A stretch of DNA of 64,000 nucleotides from Chryseobacterium sp. E1 (GCA_019203745.1 CP078104.1:3720001-3784000); one strand, 5' to 3'. Counted from the stretch's first letter, positions 52,110-63,987 are shown. A program made the numbers and translations. Notes: generated by a model not told the origin, from the letters alone.

Positions 52110-52777
52110 ATGAAAAAATATATAATATCAGTCTTATTTGTAATACTGGCAGCTAGTTCTTTGAAGTCACAAACGGTAAACTGGGCTGCCCTTAACAACA
52201 AAGAAAAGCACATTCTGAATGCTAATATAGGTACAGAATATGGAGTGATCTTTGGCCTTGGATACGGATACAAGTTGAATACAAAATGGTTTCCTATGAT
52301 TACCGGAGTTGAGTTTTCCGTTCCTTCAGGAGGTATATTGCTGGATGATTTCAAGGCAAAAGCAGGGGCAAACATCCGTTGGGTGAAAGTGAATGATTTT
52401 CAATTGTCTACCAGAGTTCAGGGATCTTCCGCCGATTCGAGAATGAGAATGTAGCTATTGCCAATTTCGGATTGGATATGGCGGGAATCATTGGGTATTA
52501 CAGACCGAAATGGTTCATCGGTATTGAAGCAGGCTTTGATAAGGCGATTGTTTCCCATTTTGAGCATACAGCCCACTATAAAGAAGTATTTCCTGATGTA
52601 AAAAACGGATGGTATGAGCCAGCTACCGGAGGAAATTTCTATTATGGCATCCAGGGTGGGTATTCTTTTCCCTATCAGGAAATCTATCTGAAGTTGGGAA
52701 ATATAGTTTCACAGGATTTTAAAACCAAACCACAGTTGCCTTTTTTAGTTCAGGTAGGTTATAATTATAAGCTATAA
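52110..52777 (+). CDS. Predicted outer-membrane beta-barrel protein
   Basis: About 222 residues. The signal peptide is KKYIISVLFVILAASSLKSQ. The rest alternates hydrophobic and polar residues with many Gly and aromatics (GTEYGVIFGLGYGYKLNTKW; KPFL-free KWFIGIEAGFDKAIVSHFEH; LPFLVQVGYNYKL at the end). This fits a small outer-membrane barrel. I recognise no family. One break near 52430-52440 is repaired by one base. It is probably cotranscribed with the hydrolase gene upstream and ends at a terminator. Confidence 0.6.
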
Positions 52778-52783
52778 AGAAGA

Positions 52784-52811
52784 GAGGCAGTCTCACTTTT
52801 GAGATTGCCTC
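52784..52811. terminator. Terminator between convergent genes
   Basis: GAGGCAGTCTCA (52784-52795) pairs with TGAGATTGCCTC (52800-52811), 12 bp with one G-U pair. It abuts the stop codon of the HxlR gene on the other strand. Confidence 0.8.
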
Positions 52812-52812
52812 A

Positions 52813-53174
52813 TTACTTTTTGATCTCTTTATGTTCCTTACCCCATATTTCAAGCTGATCCAGAACAGGAATTAGCTTTTTCCGATTTCTGTCAACTCAT
52901 ATTCTACTTTTAGCGGAACTTCTGCATATACGGTCTTTATAATGAGTTTTTCCTGTTCCATTTTTTTTTTTTTTAACTGGAGGGTAAGCATTCTTTCGGA
53001 AATGTTGGGGATTTTATCTTTCAACTCAAAAAATCTTAATTTCTCCCGCTTAAGATGATAACAGATGGAGAGAATCCAACGGCCACTGATCAGATTGACA
53101 GCATATATTTCTGAGCAGCTGTACTCCAGTGTTTTTTTATTTTCATTATTGGTGGATGATTCTTTTATACCCAT
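52813..53174 (-). CDS. HxlR-family transcriptional regulator
   Basis: About 120 residues. The winged-helix HxlR pattern is clear: LISGRWILSICYHLKREKLR, then FFELKDKIPNISERMLTLQL and VPLKVEYELTEIGKKL near the C-terminus. HxlR proteins are dimeric repressors or activators responding to aldehydes, oxidants or aromatics. One base is missing near 52878; repair extends the protein to LIPVLDQLEIWGKEHKEIKK. A tract of 13 or more T near 52962-52973 encodes KKKK and may carry extra bases. ATG 53174 is chosen; the frame is open upstream to a TTG at 53201. Confidence 0.85.
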
Positions 53175-53195
53175 ACTTACATTTTTGTTCGTTCC

Positions 53196-53211
53196 ATACA
53201 ATCTTTTGTAT
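53196..53211. promoter_or_regulatory. Inverted repeat upstream of the HxlR gene
   Basis: ATACAA (53196-53201) and TTGTAT (53206-53211) form a perfect inverted repeat with a 4-base spacer, 22 bases upstream of the HxlR start in the divergent gap. It is a candidate HxlR operator. Confidence 0.4.
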
Positions 53212-53318
53212 ACTTGGAAAGCACCATATCGATAAGCTAAATTTACAAATAAATAAGAAATATACAGCCGAAAAGAAGCTTAATTATAATAGATGTAGAA
53301 TAAAATATTTGTAATAGG

Positions 53319-54272
53319 ATGGATTTTAATAGAATAGACAAGGAATTAAAATATAGTATTGAAAATGTACCTTATTCATTGGAAATTGATGAAAATTTAT
53401 TTTTGAATGCTCCGGAAGTTATTCAAAAGGAAAGAAAAGAATTTACAAAAGCGCATCCATTTAAAAAACCGGACCATATTCTTGTAAAAGATATTTTTAT
53501 ACCAAGCTCAGAAGATGGATATGAAATCAGGCTTCATATTTACCAGTCTGAAAATTTCAATCAGGAAAGGGTCCTTCTTTATTTTCATGGAGGAGGATAT
53601 GTTTTTGGAATGCCAGAGCAGGTGGATTATCAAATGTTTGAAATTGCGGATAAACTGAATGCAACCATTATCTCTGTAGATTACCGACTGGCACCTCAAT
53701 ACCGGTTTCCAACACCTGTTTTGGATGGGTTTGATGCATTGCAATGGGTAATCGGGCATGGTGAAGATCAACTGGGAATCAATCCGGATCGTATTACCGT
53801 ATTCGGGGCAAGTGCCGGAGGGCATTTGGCTGCTGCTGTGGCTCAAATGGCTGCCGACCGTGGTATTCAGAATATAAAACATCAGTTTTTATTATATCCC
53901 GTGATTCATCATAAGCTGAATACCTCTTCAATGGAAGAATTTACCGATATCCCATTATGGAATAAAAAGTACGCCCAGACTGCATGGTTACATGTACTGG
54001 GTAAAGAAAATAAAGATAAAAGTATCAGGTATTCAGATCTGACCTATTATGATAACTTTTCCCGATTACCACAGACTACCATTGTTGCTTGTGAACTTGA
54101 TCCTTTAAGAGATGAAGATATCGATTACGCTCAGCTTTTATACAAAGCAGGTGTGAAAACTGAATTATGGGTGATCCCCGGAGCGCTGCATGTATTTGAT
54201 CTCTTTGATTCTTCCATGAATGATGAATATAAAAAGTTTCTTCTGAACAGACTTTTCAAAATGATACCATAA
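53319..54272 (+). CDS. HSL-family carboxylesterase
   Basis: 317 residues in one intact frame, cytoplasmic. It is a hormone-sensitive-lipase type alpha/beta hydrolase: oxyanion motif His90-Gly-Gly-Gly in YFHGGGYVFG, DYRLAPQYRFPTPVLDGFDA, nucleophile Ser165 in VFGASAGGHLAA, acid Asp in ACELDPLRDEDIDYA and His near 294 in GALHVFD. It should hydrolyse short-chain esters. It lies divergent from the HxlR gene and 10 bases before an isochorismatase-like gene, so the three probably form a small inducible detoxification unit. Confidence 0.9.
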   Translation: MDFNRIDKELKYSIENVPYSLEIDENLFLNAPEVIQKERKEFTKAHPFKKPDHILVKDIFIPSSEDGYEIRLHIYQSENFNQERVLLYFHGGGYVFGMPEQVDYQMFEIADKLNATIISVDYRLAPQYRFPTPVLDGFDALQWVIGHGEDQLGINPDRITVFGASAGGHLAAAVAQMAADRGIQNIKHQFLLYPVIHHKLNTSSMEEFTDIPLWNKKYAQTAWLHVLGKENKDKSIRYSDLTYYDNFSRLPQTTIVACELDPLRDEDIDYAQLLYKAGVKTELWVIPGALHVFDLFDSSMNDEYKKFLLNRLFKMIP

Positions 54273-54282
54273 ATTGAAGAAT

Positions 54283-54849
54283 ATGAAACTAAGAGATAAA
54301 AACCCGGCACTGCTTCTTATCGATATTCAGAAAGGATTTCTTGACGAAAACTATTGGGGAGGAAACAGGAATAATAAAGATGCAGAAAAAATCAGCGGAA
54401 AAATACTGGAAAGATGGAGAAACCTGAATTTGCCGATATTTCACATCCGGCACAGCTCTACCAACCTTTCCTCAAAATTGCATGAAACTCAGCCAGGATT
54501 TGAATTTAATGAATATGTTTTACCGCAAAATGATGAATGTGTTATTACCAAAAATGTAAACAGTGCTTTCATAGGAACTGATCTGAAAGAAAAACTGGAT
54601 CTTAAGAAAATAAATACGGTAGTGATTTTGGGAATTACAACCAATCATTGTGTTTCTACCACAACAAGAATGGCAGGGAACTTCGGCTATGAAACTTATG
54701 TGGTTTCTGATGCTACAGCCGCTTTTGACAAAACCGGAATACATGGTGAAAAATACGATGCGGAATTAGTTCACCTCATGGCACTGGCTAACCTGAATGA
54801 AGAATTTGCAACCATCCTGAACACTGAAGATTTATTAAAAAAACTGTAG
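54283..54849 (+). CDS. Isochorismatase-like cysteine hydrolase
   Basis: 188 residues in one intact frame. The triad is visible: Asp14 in ALLLIDIQKGFLD, Lys90 in ECVITKNVNSAF and Cys123 in GITTNHCVSTTTRMAG. The family hydrolyses amides such as nicotinamide or related carbamoyl groups; the substrate is not evident here. ATG 54283 is preferred to the in-frame TTG at 54274. It follows the esterase gene closely and ends at a terminator. Confidence 0.85.
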   Translation: MKLRDKNPALLLIDIQKGFLDENYWGGNRNNKDAEKISGKILERWRNLNLPIFHIRHSSTNLSSKLHETQPGFEFNEYVLPQNDECVITKNVNSAFIGTDLKEKLDLKKINTVVILGITTNHCVSTTTRMAGNFGYETYVVSDATAAFDKTGIHGEKYDAELVHLMALANLNEEFATILNTEDLLKKL

Positions 54850-54872
54850 AGAAAATTACAGATTTATACATT

Positions 54873-54902
54873 AAAACGGTCTTGTTTATGGCCGTTTTTT
54901 TA
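54873..54902 (+). terminator. Terminator of the esterase-isochorismatase unit
   Basis: AAAACGG (54873-54879) pairs with CCGTTTT (54892-54898), with a further C-G pair inside, followed by T. Confidence 0.75.
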
Positions 54903-54970
54903 TTTTAAAAAAGAAAATCGTGTAATTGCTGAAAAAAATAATTCACTTTATAGTCCTGAAAACTTTGTTA

Positions 54971-54978
54971 TATTTTTG
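54971..54978 (+). promoter_or_regulatory. Candidate -7 element (TATTTTTG)
   Basis: Exact TAnnTTTG match 26 bases before the ATG of the LytS-like kinase gene. Confidence 0.45.
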
Positions 54979-55004
54979 CAAATTAATAAGTTATCGTAGA
55001 AGAG

Positions 55005-56639
55005 ATGCTCCGTAAAGTAAAATACTTTGTTATACTTTTTGGAGAAAATAAGAATGTAGAAGAATTGAATTTTAAGCACGCCCTTACCCGAAAATCCGTT
55101 TATATTACTGCCCTGTCCGTCTGTATGATCGCTGTGGTGGCATTTGCTGTTCTAAGCTTTTTGATCACCCGTGACAGCCGGAAAAATACTGAAGATTTTG
55201 CACGACGAACCTTCTTCCGCAAATATGAATCGATAGAAAATGAATTTAGGAATATTGAAGATTATCAGTATCTGCTTCGTGCCCTGATCCGTAAAGATGG
55301 TCTGAAAAACTATAAGGACTATTCATCAGTCTTGAATGACCTCAACAAAAAAAGGAATCTGCTGGCTTACAGCTGGTATTATTATGACAGCAATAGTACC
55401 GGAAAATCTGAAACCAACAGCCCTCTGTCTGATATTTTTAAAAATAATGAGAACCCGGAAAAACAGGTTACTCTTAAGAACAGCGGATCCGGATACTTCA
55501 AAGACCTTTTGATCAGTCATAAAGACAGCTTATACTGGATGAGCTATGATTCTCTGGTAATGCCCAATAAAAATATGCTGTATTATGGCTCTGCGGTGAG
55601 TCTTGATGATCTTCACCAATATTTCATCAATGTAGATAAAAACTCGAATACCTATGCTTATGTCTTTACTAAAGAAGGAATTTGCATTACCCATCCTGAA
55701 AAAAAATATCTGGGAAAAAACATTACGGAGTTTACAGATATCAAACCTAAAGATACCCTGTGCAGCAAGTCGCAGACAGGTTTTACACAGGGAACCGCAA
55801 TTTCCGAATATTTAGGAGTTGAAGTGACCCGGTTTATAAAACCGCTGAAAACAGATAACTTTGAAGGCTACACTGTTGTAAATCATGTCAACTTTATTAT
55901 TGATGAAAATGTATATAAGGTAAGAACCTATACTATCTTTATTTTCCTGGCGGCCCTTTTTCTTATTGTAACAGTATTTATTCTTTTTCAGAGATCAGCC
56001 AATATTGCCTATAAAGAGAAGAAAAATACAATCTGAAAAGAATCTGCTGCTGATAGAGAATGAGAAAATGCACAAGGCAGAAGTAATTAATCAGCTTCAG
56101 CAGCTTAAAAATAACATCAATCCCCATTTTCTTTTCAACTCACTGAACTCACTATACATGCTGATCGGGATCAATAAGGAGAATGCTCAGAAGTTTACCA
56201 TGAATCTTTCCAAGATCTACCGCTACCTGATCGTACCTCCGAAAGAGAATATTGTTCCGGTTTCACAGGAGATTAGTTTTATCCGTAAATATATGGAGCT
56301 TTTGAAAAGCAGATTTGATGAAGAACTGAGTTTTGAACTGATCATCAATCATGAAGAAAGTTTAGAAAAAAGATTCCTTATCTATCCCTTCAGATTGTCA
56401 CGGAGAATGCAATCAAGCATAATATTGCAACCATTGATCAGCCTTTGGAAATCATCATTATCGTAGATGAAGACGGGATTACGGTAAAGAATACCTGGCA
56501 GCCCAAGACTGAGCCGGTACAGGGAGAAAAGTTCGGAATTGACTATTTGAATCAAATTTATGAATATTTTAGGATTAATTCTCTTAATATATCTGTAGAT
56601 GGTGAATATTTTGTATGTTTTTTACCATTATTGAAGTGA
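55005..56639 (+). CDS. LytS-type sensor histidine kinase with extracytoplasmic sensor
   Basis: About 545 residues. A membrane helix at about 36-56 and another at about 308-330 flank a 250-residue extracytoplasmic domain of Cache type (YAYVFTKEGICITHPEKKYL). A coiled segment follows, then the His_kinase (LytS) domain with the phospho-acceptor His near 375 in NINPHFLFNSLNSLYML. The ATPase part is short, with an altered G region (GIDYLNQIYEYF). It should partner a LytTR regulator, but none lies in the window. Breaks near 56033 and 56395 together account for three bases. The protease gene starts 112 bases downstream. Confidence 0.8.
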
Positions 56640-56712
56640 AAATAAAAATCCATTCACTCCCGAAAACCAACCGCTCACTCCCTAACAATACCCCTTATTA
56701 TTTCTTTACCTA

Positions 56713-56720
56713 TAGCTTTG
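56713..56720 (+). promoter_or_regulatory. Candidate -7 element (TAGCTTTG)
   Basis: Exact TAnnTTTG match 31 bases before the ATG of the zinc metalloprotease gene, so the protease-SusCD operon has its own promoter. Confidence 0.5.
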
Positions 56721-56751
56721 CCGGCTGAAACTAAGATATTTACTATTTGGA

Positions 56752-59334
56752 ATGAATCGGACTATTTTAATGAAGAATTACAGATTTGCGCTGTATCTGG
56801 GACTGGCTATAGCTTCACCAATGGCAATGGCTCAGAAAAAAGATACGGTAAAGGTCAATAAAGACAAAACTGATAAGACTGAGGTTTCATCATCAAAGAA
56901 GACCAAAAAAATTGAAGACCTGATCAAAAAAGGAACCTATAAAAGGGGCTTTTCAATACGATCCAGGTAAAAACAGATGTTTATTTTGAGATTCCGGACA
57001 GTTTGATGAACCGTCGTCTTTCTGGTAGTCAATAAGCTGTCTCAGGTACCGATGCAGGTGAATGAGGCGGGATTGAATAAAGGGATGAATTATGAAAATA
57101 AGATCATTTCTTTTCACCGTGACAATGTGGCCAAAAAGATTTGGGTTAAAACCTCAGACGTCAAAGTATCATCGCCTAAAAATGATGCGATTACAAAATC
57201 TGTAAAAGACAACTTTTCAGAATCTGTGATTGAAGTTTTTGATATTGAAGCTCAAAACAATGATTCTACCGCAGTAGCCATTAAAGTGAACAAAGTTTTT
57301 GACGGTAATCAAAAAGCTTTAATGATGTTCTTGCGAATGTAGGACTTGGAGGATCTGTGAAGTCAAGCCTTTCGTACATCGAAGGTGTGAAGACGTTTCC
57401 TCAGAATCTTGTTGTGAAATCCCAGCTGACCACTTCTGTGAACGAAGGAGGGGTAGATCTTCCGGTAACATTGGGAGTAACCACTAATATCGTACTGCTT
57501 TCCAAAACGCCTATGAAGCCAAGGATTTCTGATCAGAGAGTCGGCTTTTTCAATGAAAAACATTGGGCGTTCAATGACCGCCAGCAGAAAATGGATGAAA
57601 AATTCTTCATTACCCGATGGAACCTGGAGCCTAAAGACGAAGACAAAGAAAAATACCTGAGAGGTGAGCTGGTAGAACCGAAAAAACCGATCGTTTATTA
57701 TATAGATCCTGCAACCCCAAAACAATGGCGAGAAAAAATCATAGCTGGAGTTTATGACTGGCAGGCTGCATTTGAACAGGCAGGTTTTAAAAATGCCGTT
57801 ATTGCTAAAATGCCCGATGAAAAAGATGAAGACTTCGATATTGATGATGTAAGATATTCAGTGATCACGTATGCCGCTTCCCCAAAGTCAAATGCAATGG
57901 GACCTTCTGTGGTAGACCCGAGAAGTGGTGAGATCATTGAGGCGGATATTATCTGGTGGCACAATGTAATGACTTCTCTTCAGGAGTGGATGAGAATTCA
58001 GATTGGCCCTATAGATCCTAAAGCGAGAGGAAACAAATTCAGTGATGAATATATGGGTGAGGCAATCAGATTCGTTTCATCCCATGAGGTAGGGCACACC
58101 TTCGGGCTGAAGCATAATATGGGATCTTCTTTTGCATTTCCTGTAGAATCACTCCGGTCAAAAGAATTTACCGATAAAATGGGGGAACTGCTCCTTCTAT
58201 CATGGATTATGCCCGTTACAACTATGTGGCACAGCCGGAAGATGGAGTTACTGCCATCACTCCAAAAATAGGAATTTATGATAAATATGCGATAGAGTGG
58301 GGCTACCGTTGGTATCCGGATGAGTTTTCTGAGAAAAAGCACTTAGAAATTTAATTGAGAAACATCAGGATGACCCTTTGTATTTCTATGGTGAGCAGCA
58401 AAGTTATCTGGAAACCATTGATCCCCGTTCACAGTCAGAAGATCTGGGTGATGATGCCATGAAAGCCAGCGAATATGGATTGAAAAATCTGAAAATCGTT
58501 ATCAATAACCTGTTACAATGGACTTATGAAGACGGGAAAAGCTATACGGATGCGGGTAAGTTGTATTTTGGTGTCATCGGACAGTGGGATTTGTATACAG
58601 GGCATGTGATGGCCAATGTGGGTGGAATTTATCTGAACAATACCAATTTTGGAAGCAAGAAAAAGCATATGAAGCAGTACCGGCTGAGACTCAGAAAAGG
58701 GCTGTTGATTACCTTGTGAAAAATGCCATCAACCTTCCGGAATGGTTATTCTTTAACCCTATTGCAGAAAAAACTTACGCTGTTAAAAACTCACCGATGG
58801 GGCCGTTTGAGCAGACTCCGTACACTTTAGCAAGAGGAATGCAGTATGCAAATATCTACGCTCTGTTGATGGATGACAGGCTTCTCAGATTGCTTGAAAA
58901 CGAGTTGAAGCACGAAATGTCAGGTTCAAAAGAAGAAATCTATACGGTAGAGAATTTATTTGATCAGGTAAGGAACTCAATTTTCAATAAGAAAGGCACG
59001 CTCACTATTCTTGAAAGGATGACGCAGAAGAATTATGTGGATGCCCTTATCGTTTCTGTCAATAAATTATTTGAAAAAACAGCAGTGAAGGGATTGAAAG
59101 TAGACAACACATTGAATATACCGATGATCTGCAACTTCCATGGTGAAGAAAAGAACATCAGGAATATCAATTATTCATCCATGAAAAGAGTATCTGGAAG
59201 TAACTACCTACAAGAGAGCAGAACTTCAGAAAGTACTAGACCTGCTGAACAGAACCCGATATAAGGGCGATGATGCTTCAAGAGCACATTACACAGATTT
59301 AATTATTCGTATTGAAGAGGCTTTAAACAAATAA
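56752..59334 (+). CDS. Exported zincin metalloprotease (DUF5117/DUF4953 type)
   Basis: About 863 residues. A signal peptide (YRFALYLGLAIASPMAMAQ) and a Lys/Asp-rich linker precede a beta-rich DUF5117-like domain (LLVVNKLSQVPMQVNEAGLN; MNYENKIISFHRD). The protease domain carries the zinc site HEVGHTFGLKHN near residue 445 (HExxHxxGxxH) and PSIMDYARYNYV as the Met-turn region. A long helical C-terminal domain follows. It probably degrades extracellular or periplasmic protein to peptides for the SusCD importer 6 bases downstream. At least six breaks lie near 56945, 57020, 57318, 58183, 58340, 58665 and 59195. None touches the zinc motif. Confidence 0.85.
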
Positions 59335-59340
59335 ACAGCT

Positions 59341-62300
59341 ATGAAAAAACTCTAATCCTTTTACCTCTTTTGGCTGCTAATATTGCACTAGCCCAGCAAA
59401 AGAAAACCATCACCGGGAAAATAGAAGACGGAAATACTTCCGGCAGCATTGCCGGTGCATCTATAAAAATAGAAACACAGTCTGTTTCTACCAAAACCGA
59501 CCTTACCGGGATCATTGAAAGTGTATCGGTAGGTACGGTAACCGATAAAGACGGAAAATTCATCCTGGAAATTCCGGCAGATACAAAGTCTGTATTGGTG
59601 AGCTATCCGGGCTATGAATCCAGGCTTATTCAGATTACTGAAGGAAAACTCAATATACCATAAGACTGACTCCTGAGATTTCAGATAAAAATAAAATCCA
59701 GGAGGTGATCATCACCGGATACCAGAAGATTGAAAAACGTAAACAGACTTCAGCCGTTTCTACGGTGAAGATGGATGCCATCAATCAGTCCGGGGTTGCC
59801 AGTGTAGACCAGATGTTATCCGGGCAGATTGCAGGGGTAGTGGTTACGCCTGAAACAGGATCACCGGGAGGTGCCGCAAAAATCAGAATCCGTGGAACAG
59901 CGTCTTTATCCGGACCTCAGGATCCGTTATGGGTGATTGACGGTCTTCCGCTGGAAGGAAATGATGTTCGAATTTCAGTGATAAAGACAATATTGACCAG
60001 CTTCAGAACTTTTCTATCGCAGGGCTGAACCCTAATGATATTGAAGATATTACCATTCTGAAAGATGCCGCTGCAACAGCTATCTATGGTGCCAGAGCGG
60101 CCAACGGGGTTATTTCAATTACCACGAAGAAAGGTAAAAAGGAACCATGAAAGTGAATTTTTCTGCAGACACCTTTATTACATCCCGTCCTGATTTTGAT
60201 AAGCTGAACCTTTTGAACGCATCTGAGAAAGTTGATTTCGAGTTGATGCTTGCAAAACGTACCGATCTTACCTATCGTGCCGATAAAGGAGAAGTCATGA
60301 GAATATTGACGAAAAACAATCAGCTTGATGCTTTCAGAAATGCAGGTTGGGACGCATTGGATCCTATGACACGTCAACAGATTGATGCTCTGAAAAACAG
60401 CAATACAGACTGGGGAAACTGTTGTATAGAAATGCAATCAACAAACAATACGGATTGAGTGTTTCCGGAGGAAGTGACCGTTCAGATTATTATTTCTCAC
60501 TGGGGTATTTTGATGAAGAAGGAACAACAATCGGTACAGGTTTTAAGCGTTATAACCTGACTTTAAAGAACAATTATAAATTAAGCGATAAGCTGAATGC
60601 GGGAATCTCTGTTTTCGGTACACAAAGTGAACGTTCATCTTTTATGACGGATGCTGATGCGGCGGCGAGTCCCATTAACTATTCAAGAAATGCAAATCCT
60701 TATCTTACGCCTTACAATCCGGATGGAAGCTACAGATATGACCGTGATATAGATGGCTATGCAGATCAGTACGTTCCTTTTAATTTCCTTGAAGAAAGAG
60801 AAAATACAGATTATACGCTGAAGAATCATTCATTAAAGGCTATCCTGGATTTAGAATATAAAGCGTCTAAAAGTTTGAGATTCACATCCCAGTTGGGACT
60901 TCAGTACGATATCAATAAAACGGAGAAATTTGCTGCTGAAAATACCTATTTTACCCGGAAGATGAGGGAAGGTACCCGCTATTATAAAGATGGTGCGTAC
61001 CGTTATTTCCTGCCGCAGGAGGGATAAAGCAGAATTGGGATAATGATTTTTTCCAATATAACTGGAAATTACAGGAGCATACAGCACCAAAATCAATTCA
61101 GTACATGAGATTGATGTGATGGCCGGAACTGAAATCCGTAAAACGTTAGATAATACTACCGTAACCAGAGCATTCGGTTATAATGGATTTACCAAAACAG
61201 GTGCGCCTATTTCATTCCCTACCACAGAATTTGCGGGAGATAAAAAGTATGAAACGTACAGAGAAATGCCTCCTGTAGAGAATGCTTATGCTTCCATGTT
61301 TGCTACAGCTTCTTATACCTATGATCAGAAATATACCTTTTTGGAAGTGTAAGATACGACGGTACCAATTTATTTGGAGTAAACAAAAATATAAATATCT
61401 GCCGATCTGGGCAGCTTCCGGGTCATGGTTGGTGAGCAAGGAAAACTTTATGCAGGCAGTTCCTGCTGTGTCTAATCTTAGGCTGAGAGCTTCTTATGGT
61501 TTGCAGGGGAATATAGACCGTAATACATCACCATTCTTTATCGGGGAATATTCTGAAGTCATTATTCTTCCGGGAACGAAAGAAGAAATAATCAATGTGA
61601 TGAGTCCTCCTAATGATAAACTCCGTTGGGAAAAAACAACCAATGTGAACTTTGGGGTTGATCTGGGATTGTTCAAAAACCGTATCAATCTTACTGCTGA
61701 TATATACAGCAGAAAGGGAACTGATATGATCAGTATGAGAGAAACCCCTCTTGAAACAGGGTTCAATTATACGATGATGAACTGGGGAAGTTTAACCAAC
61801 AAAGGTTTTGAATTGGCCATATCTACCAGAAACATTGATAAGGAAAACTTCAAATGGTCTACCACTATTAATTTTGCTCATAACAAGAGTAAAGTTCTTA
61901 CAGAGCAGCCGCGTGAAAACTCATTGATTCCTTCAAGAGAAGGACTTCCTGTAAACGCAGTTTTTGCTTTGAAAACAGCAGGAGTAGATGAAAACGGAAA
62001 CCCGATGTTCTGGAAGGAAATGAAAAAATGAAGATCGAGGATTTCTTCAAGCTGTATGATGTATATGAAGAGTTTCTTCCCGGGCAGCTTGTAGGATCAA
62101 GACTTTCAAGCGAAGAGATGAGAAACCTTTTCACTTACGTAGGAGATAGAGATCCTAAATTTACAGGAGGAATTATCAACACATTTAAAGTACATAATTT
62201 CGACCTTACTGTTTCTGCTGCCTTCAGTTTTAAACAAACCGTAATGCGATCTCCTTCTTACAGGGGAATGGAAATAGACAGAGGTAGAAACTATACCAGA

Positions 62301-62659
62301 GATATTTATGAAGCAGGAGGTTCATTGCCTGCAATTACAGGCTCTGAAATGGAAAGCAACCCGGGATGGATGGGGAATAAATGGTTGAGAGATAACCCTT
62401 CTAATGCTTATGGTTTGCTTGATGTATGGGCTAAAGAGATCAGCTACCTGAGGATCAGCAGTATCCGTTTAGGATATACACTTCCTAAAGAATTTACCAG
62501 CCCGATGGGAATAGCAGTCTGAGACTGAGTGTTGAAGGTCGTAACCTGTTTGTATTCAGCAACGGGCACAAAGGATATTTTGATCCGGAAACGTATGGTA
62601 ATATTTATGCCCAGCCTATCGCCAAGTCAGTTACAATTGGCTTTAATGTTTCTTTTTAA
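59341..62659 (+). CDS. SusC/RagA-type TonB-linked outer-membrane protein 2
   Basis: About 1108 residues. After the signal peptide (LILLPLLAANIALAQ) it has a carboxypeptidase-regulatory-like domain (KKTITGKIEDGNTSGSIAGA; VTDKDGKFILEIPADTKSVL) with an extra KTDLTGIIESVSVGTV stretch. The TonB box (IQEVIITGYQKIEKRKQTS), plug (DPLWVIDGLPLEGNDV; ATAIYGARAANGVISITTKK) and barrel ending SVTIGFNVSF follow. It is the import channel paired with the SusD gene 12 bases on. Eight or so breaks (59352, 59662, 59975, 60140, 60418, 61020, 61070, 61345, 62025, 62515) are mostly one-base repairs. Confidence 0.9.
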
Positions 62660-62670
62660 AACTTGAAAAA

Positions 62671-63987
62671 ATGAAAAAATAACTCTATTCATTGCATTAG
62701 CGGTAATCAGCTTTACCAGCGTAAGCTGTGACCGTTTTCTAGATATACAGCCTGAAGGAAAAGTAATCCCGGTTACCGTAGAAGATTACAGGAAAGTTCT
62801 TACATCAGCTTATTCGAAATATCCAACCCATAAATCTTTGACAGCATTTCGTACAGATGAGGTTTATCTTAATGAAAATTTGACCGAATTTAATGTTTAC
62901 CGGGAACTTGCAATGTGGAAAGACAGTAATTATGATTCCGGGACCGCAGAATATCCATGGGTGAATTTTTACATGACGGCTTTTTACCTGAATCAGATCA
63001 TCAATGAAGGAGTAAGACGATGGGTAATTCTCCCGAAAAACAGCAGATTCTGGCGGAAGCTTATGCATTAAGGGCTTACTTATACTTTGATATGGTGAAT
63101 TTGTATGGTAAACATTTCAATAGTGCTACCGCTGCCTCAGACAGAGGGGTGCCAATTAATCTTGAAACAGATCTTGAAGAAGTGTTGAAGCCATCCTCAG
63201 TACAGGAGGTATATAATCAGGTACATGCGGATGTGAAAAAAGCAGAAGAACTGATGGTGCAAGAACAACAGGTATCCGGTGTTAACTACAGATTCTCCAA
63301 AGTTGCCATAAAAGCTTTCCAGGCCAGAATAGCACTTTACCAGGGAGATTGGGATGCTGCGAGAACTTATTCTGATCAGGCGTTGGCAATAAAAAGTACT
63401 TTAAGCAATCTAAATACAGCCAATGTAGCACCTAATCATTATACTTCTGTAGAGTCTATTATGGCTTTGGATAACCCGGCAGATATGAATGTGCAGAATT
63501 TGGGTATCATCTCTCCTGAACTGATTTCAAAATATGATAATACTTCGGATAAAAGATTCGTAATGTATTTCGAGAAGAAAAATAACCTGTATAAATTGAT
63601 CAAAGGGGAAGCACAAATTTCAGAGTATCCTTCAGAACTGCGGAATTGTATTTTATAAAATCTGAAGCATTATTAAAGCTTAACAGGCTTGATGAAGCTA
63701 AAGAAACATTACTTACCGTTCTTAAAAACAGATATACTGCAAATGGTTATACTTCTGTTCAGAGCCAGGTGAATGCAATGAATGCCGCAGATTTCACGAA
63801 TTACATAATGGATGAGAGATTCAGAGAATTTGCACTGGAAGGGCACAGATGGTTTGATCTCAGAAGAACCAGCCAGAAAAAAATAGTACATACCATAAGT
63901 GGTAAAGAATATATTCTTCAGCAGAATGACCCGAGATATACCATAGAATATCCGATGAGTGCAAAGAAGAACAATCCTAATTTATAA
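62671..63987 (+). CDS. SusD/RagB-type nutrient-binding lipoprotein 2
   Basis: About 439 residues. The signal peptide ends in a lipobox (LFIALAVISFTSVSC), followed by the SusD start DRFLDIQPEGKVIPVTVEDY. Typical features are EAYALRAYLYFDMVNLYGKH, the mid-domain VSGVNYRFSKVAIKAFQARI, AECYFIKSEALLKLNRLDEA and the C-terminal FREFALEGHRWFDLRR. It is shorter than the first SusD, in line with the small SusD of peptide-type loci. Breaks lie in the A run at 62672-62679, near 63015 and near 63630. The gene is complete, ending 13 bases before the window edge. Confidence 0.9.
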
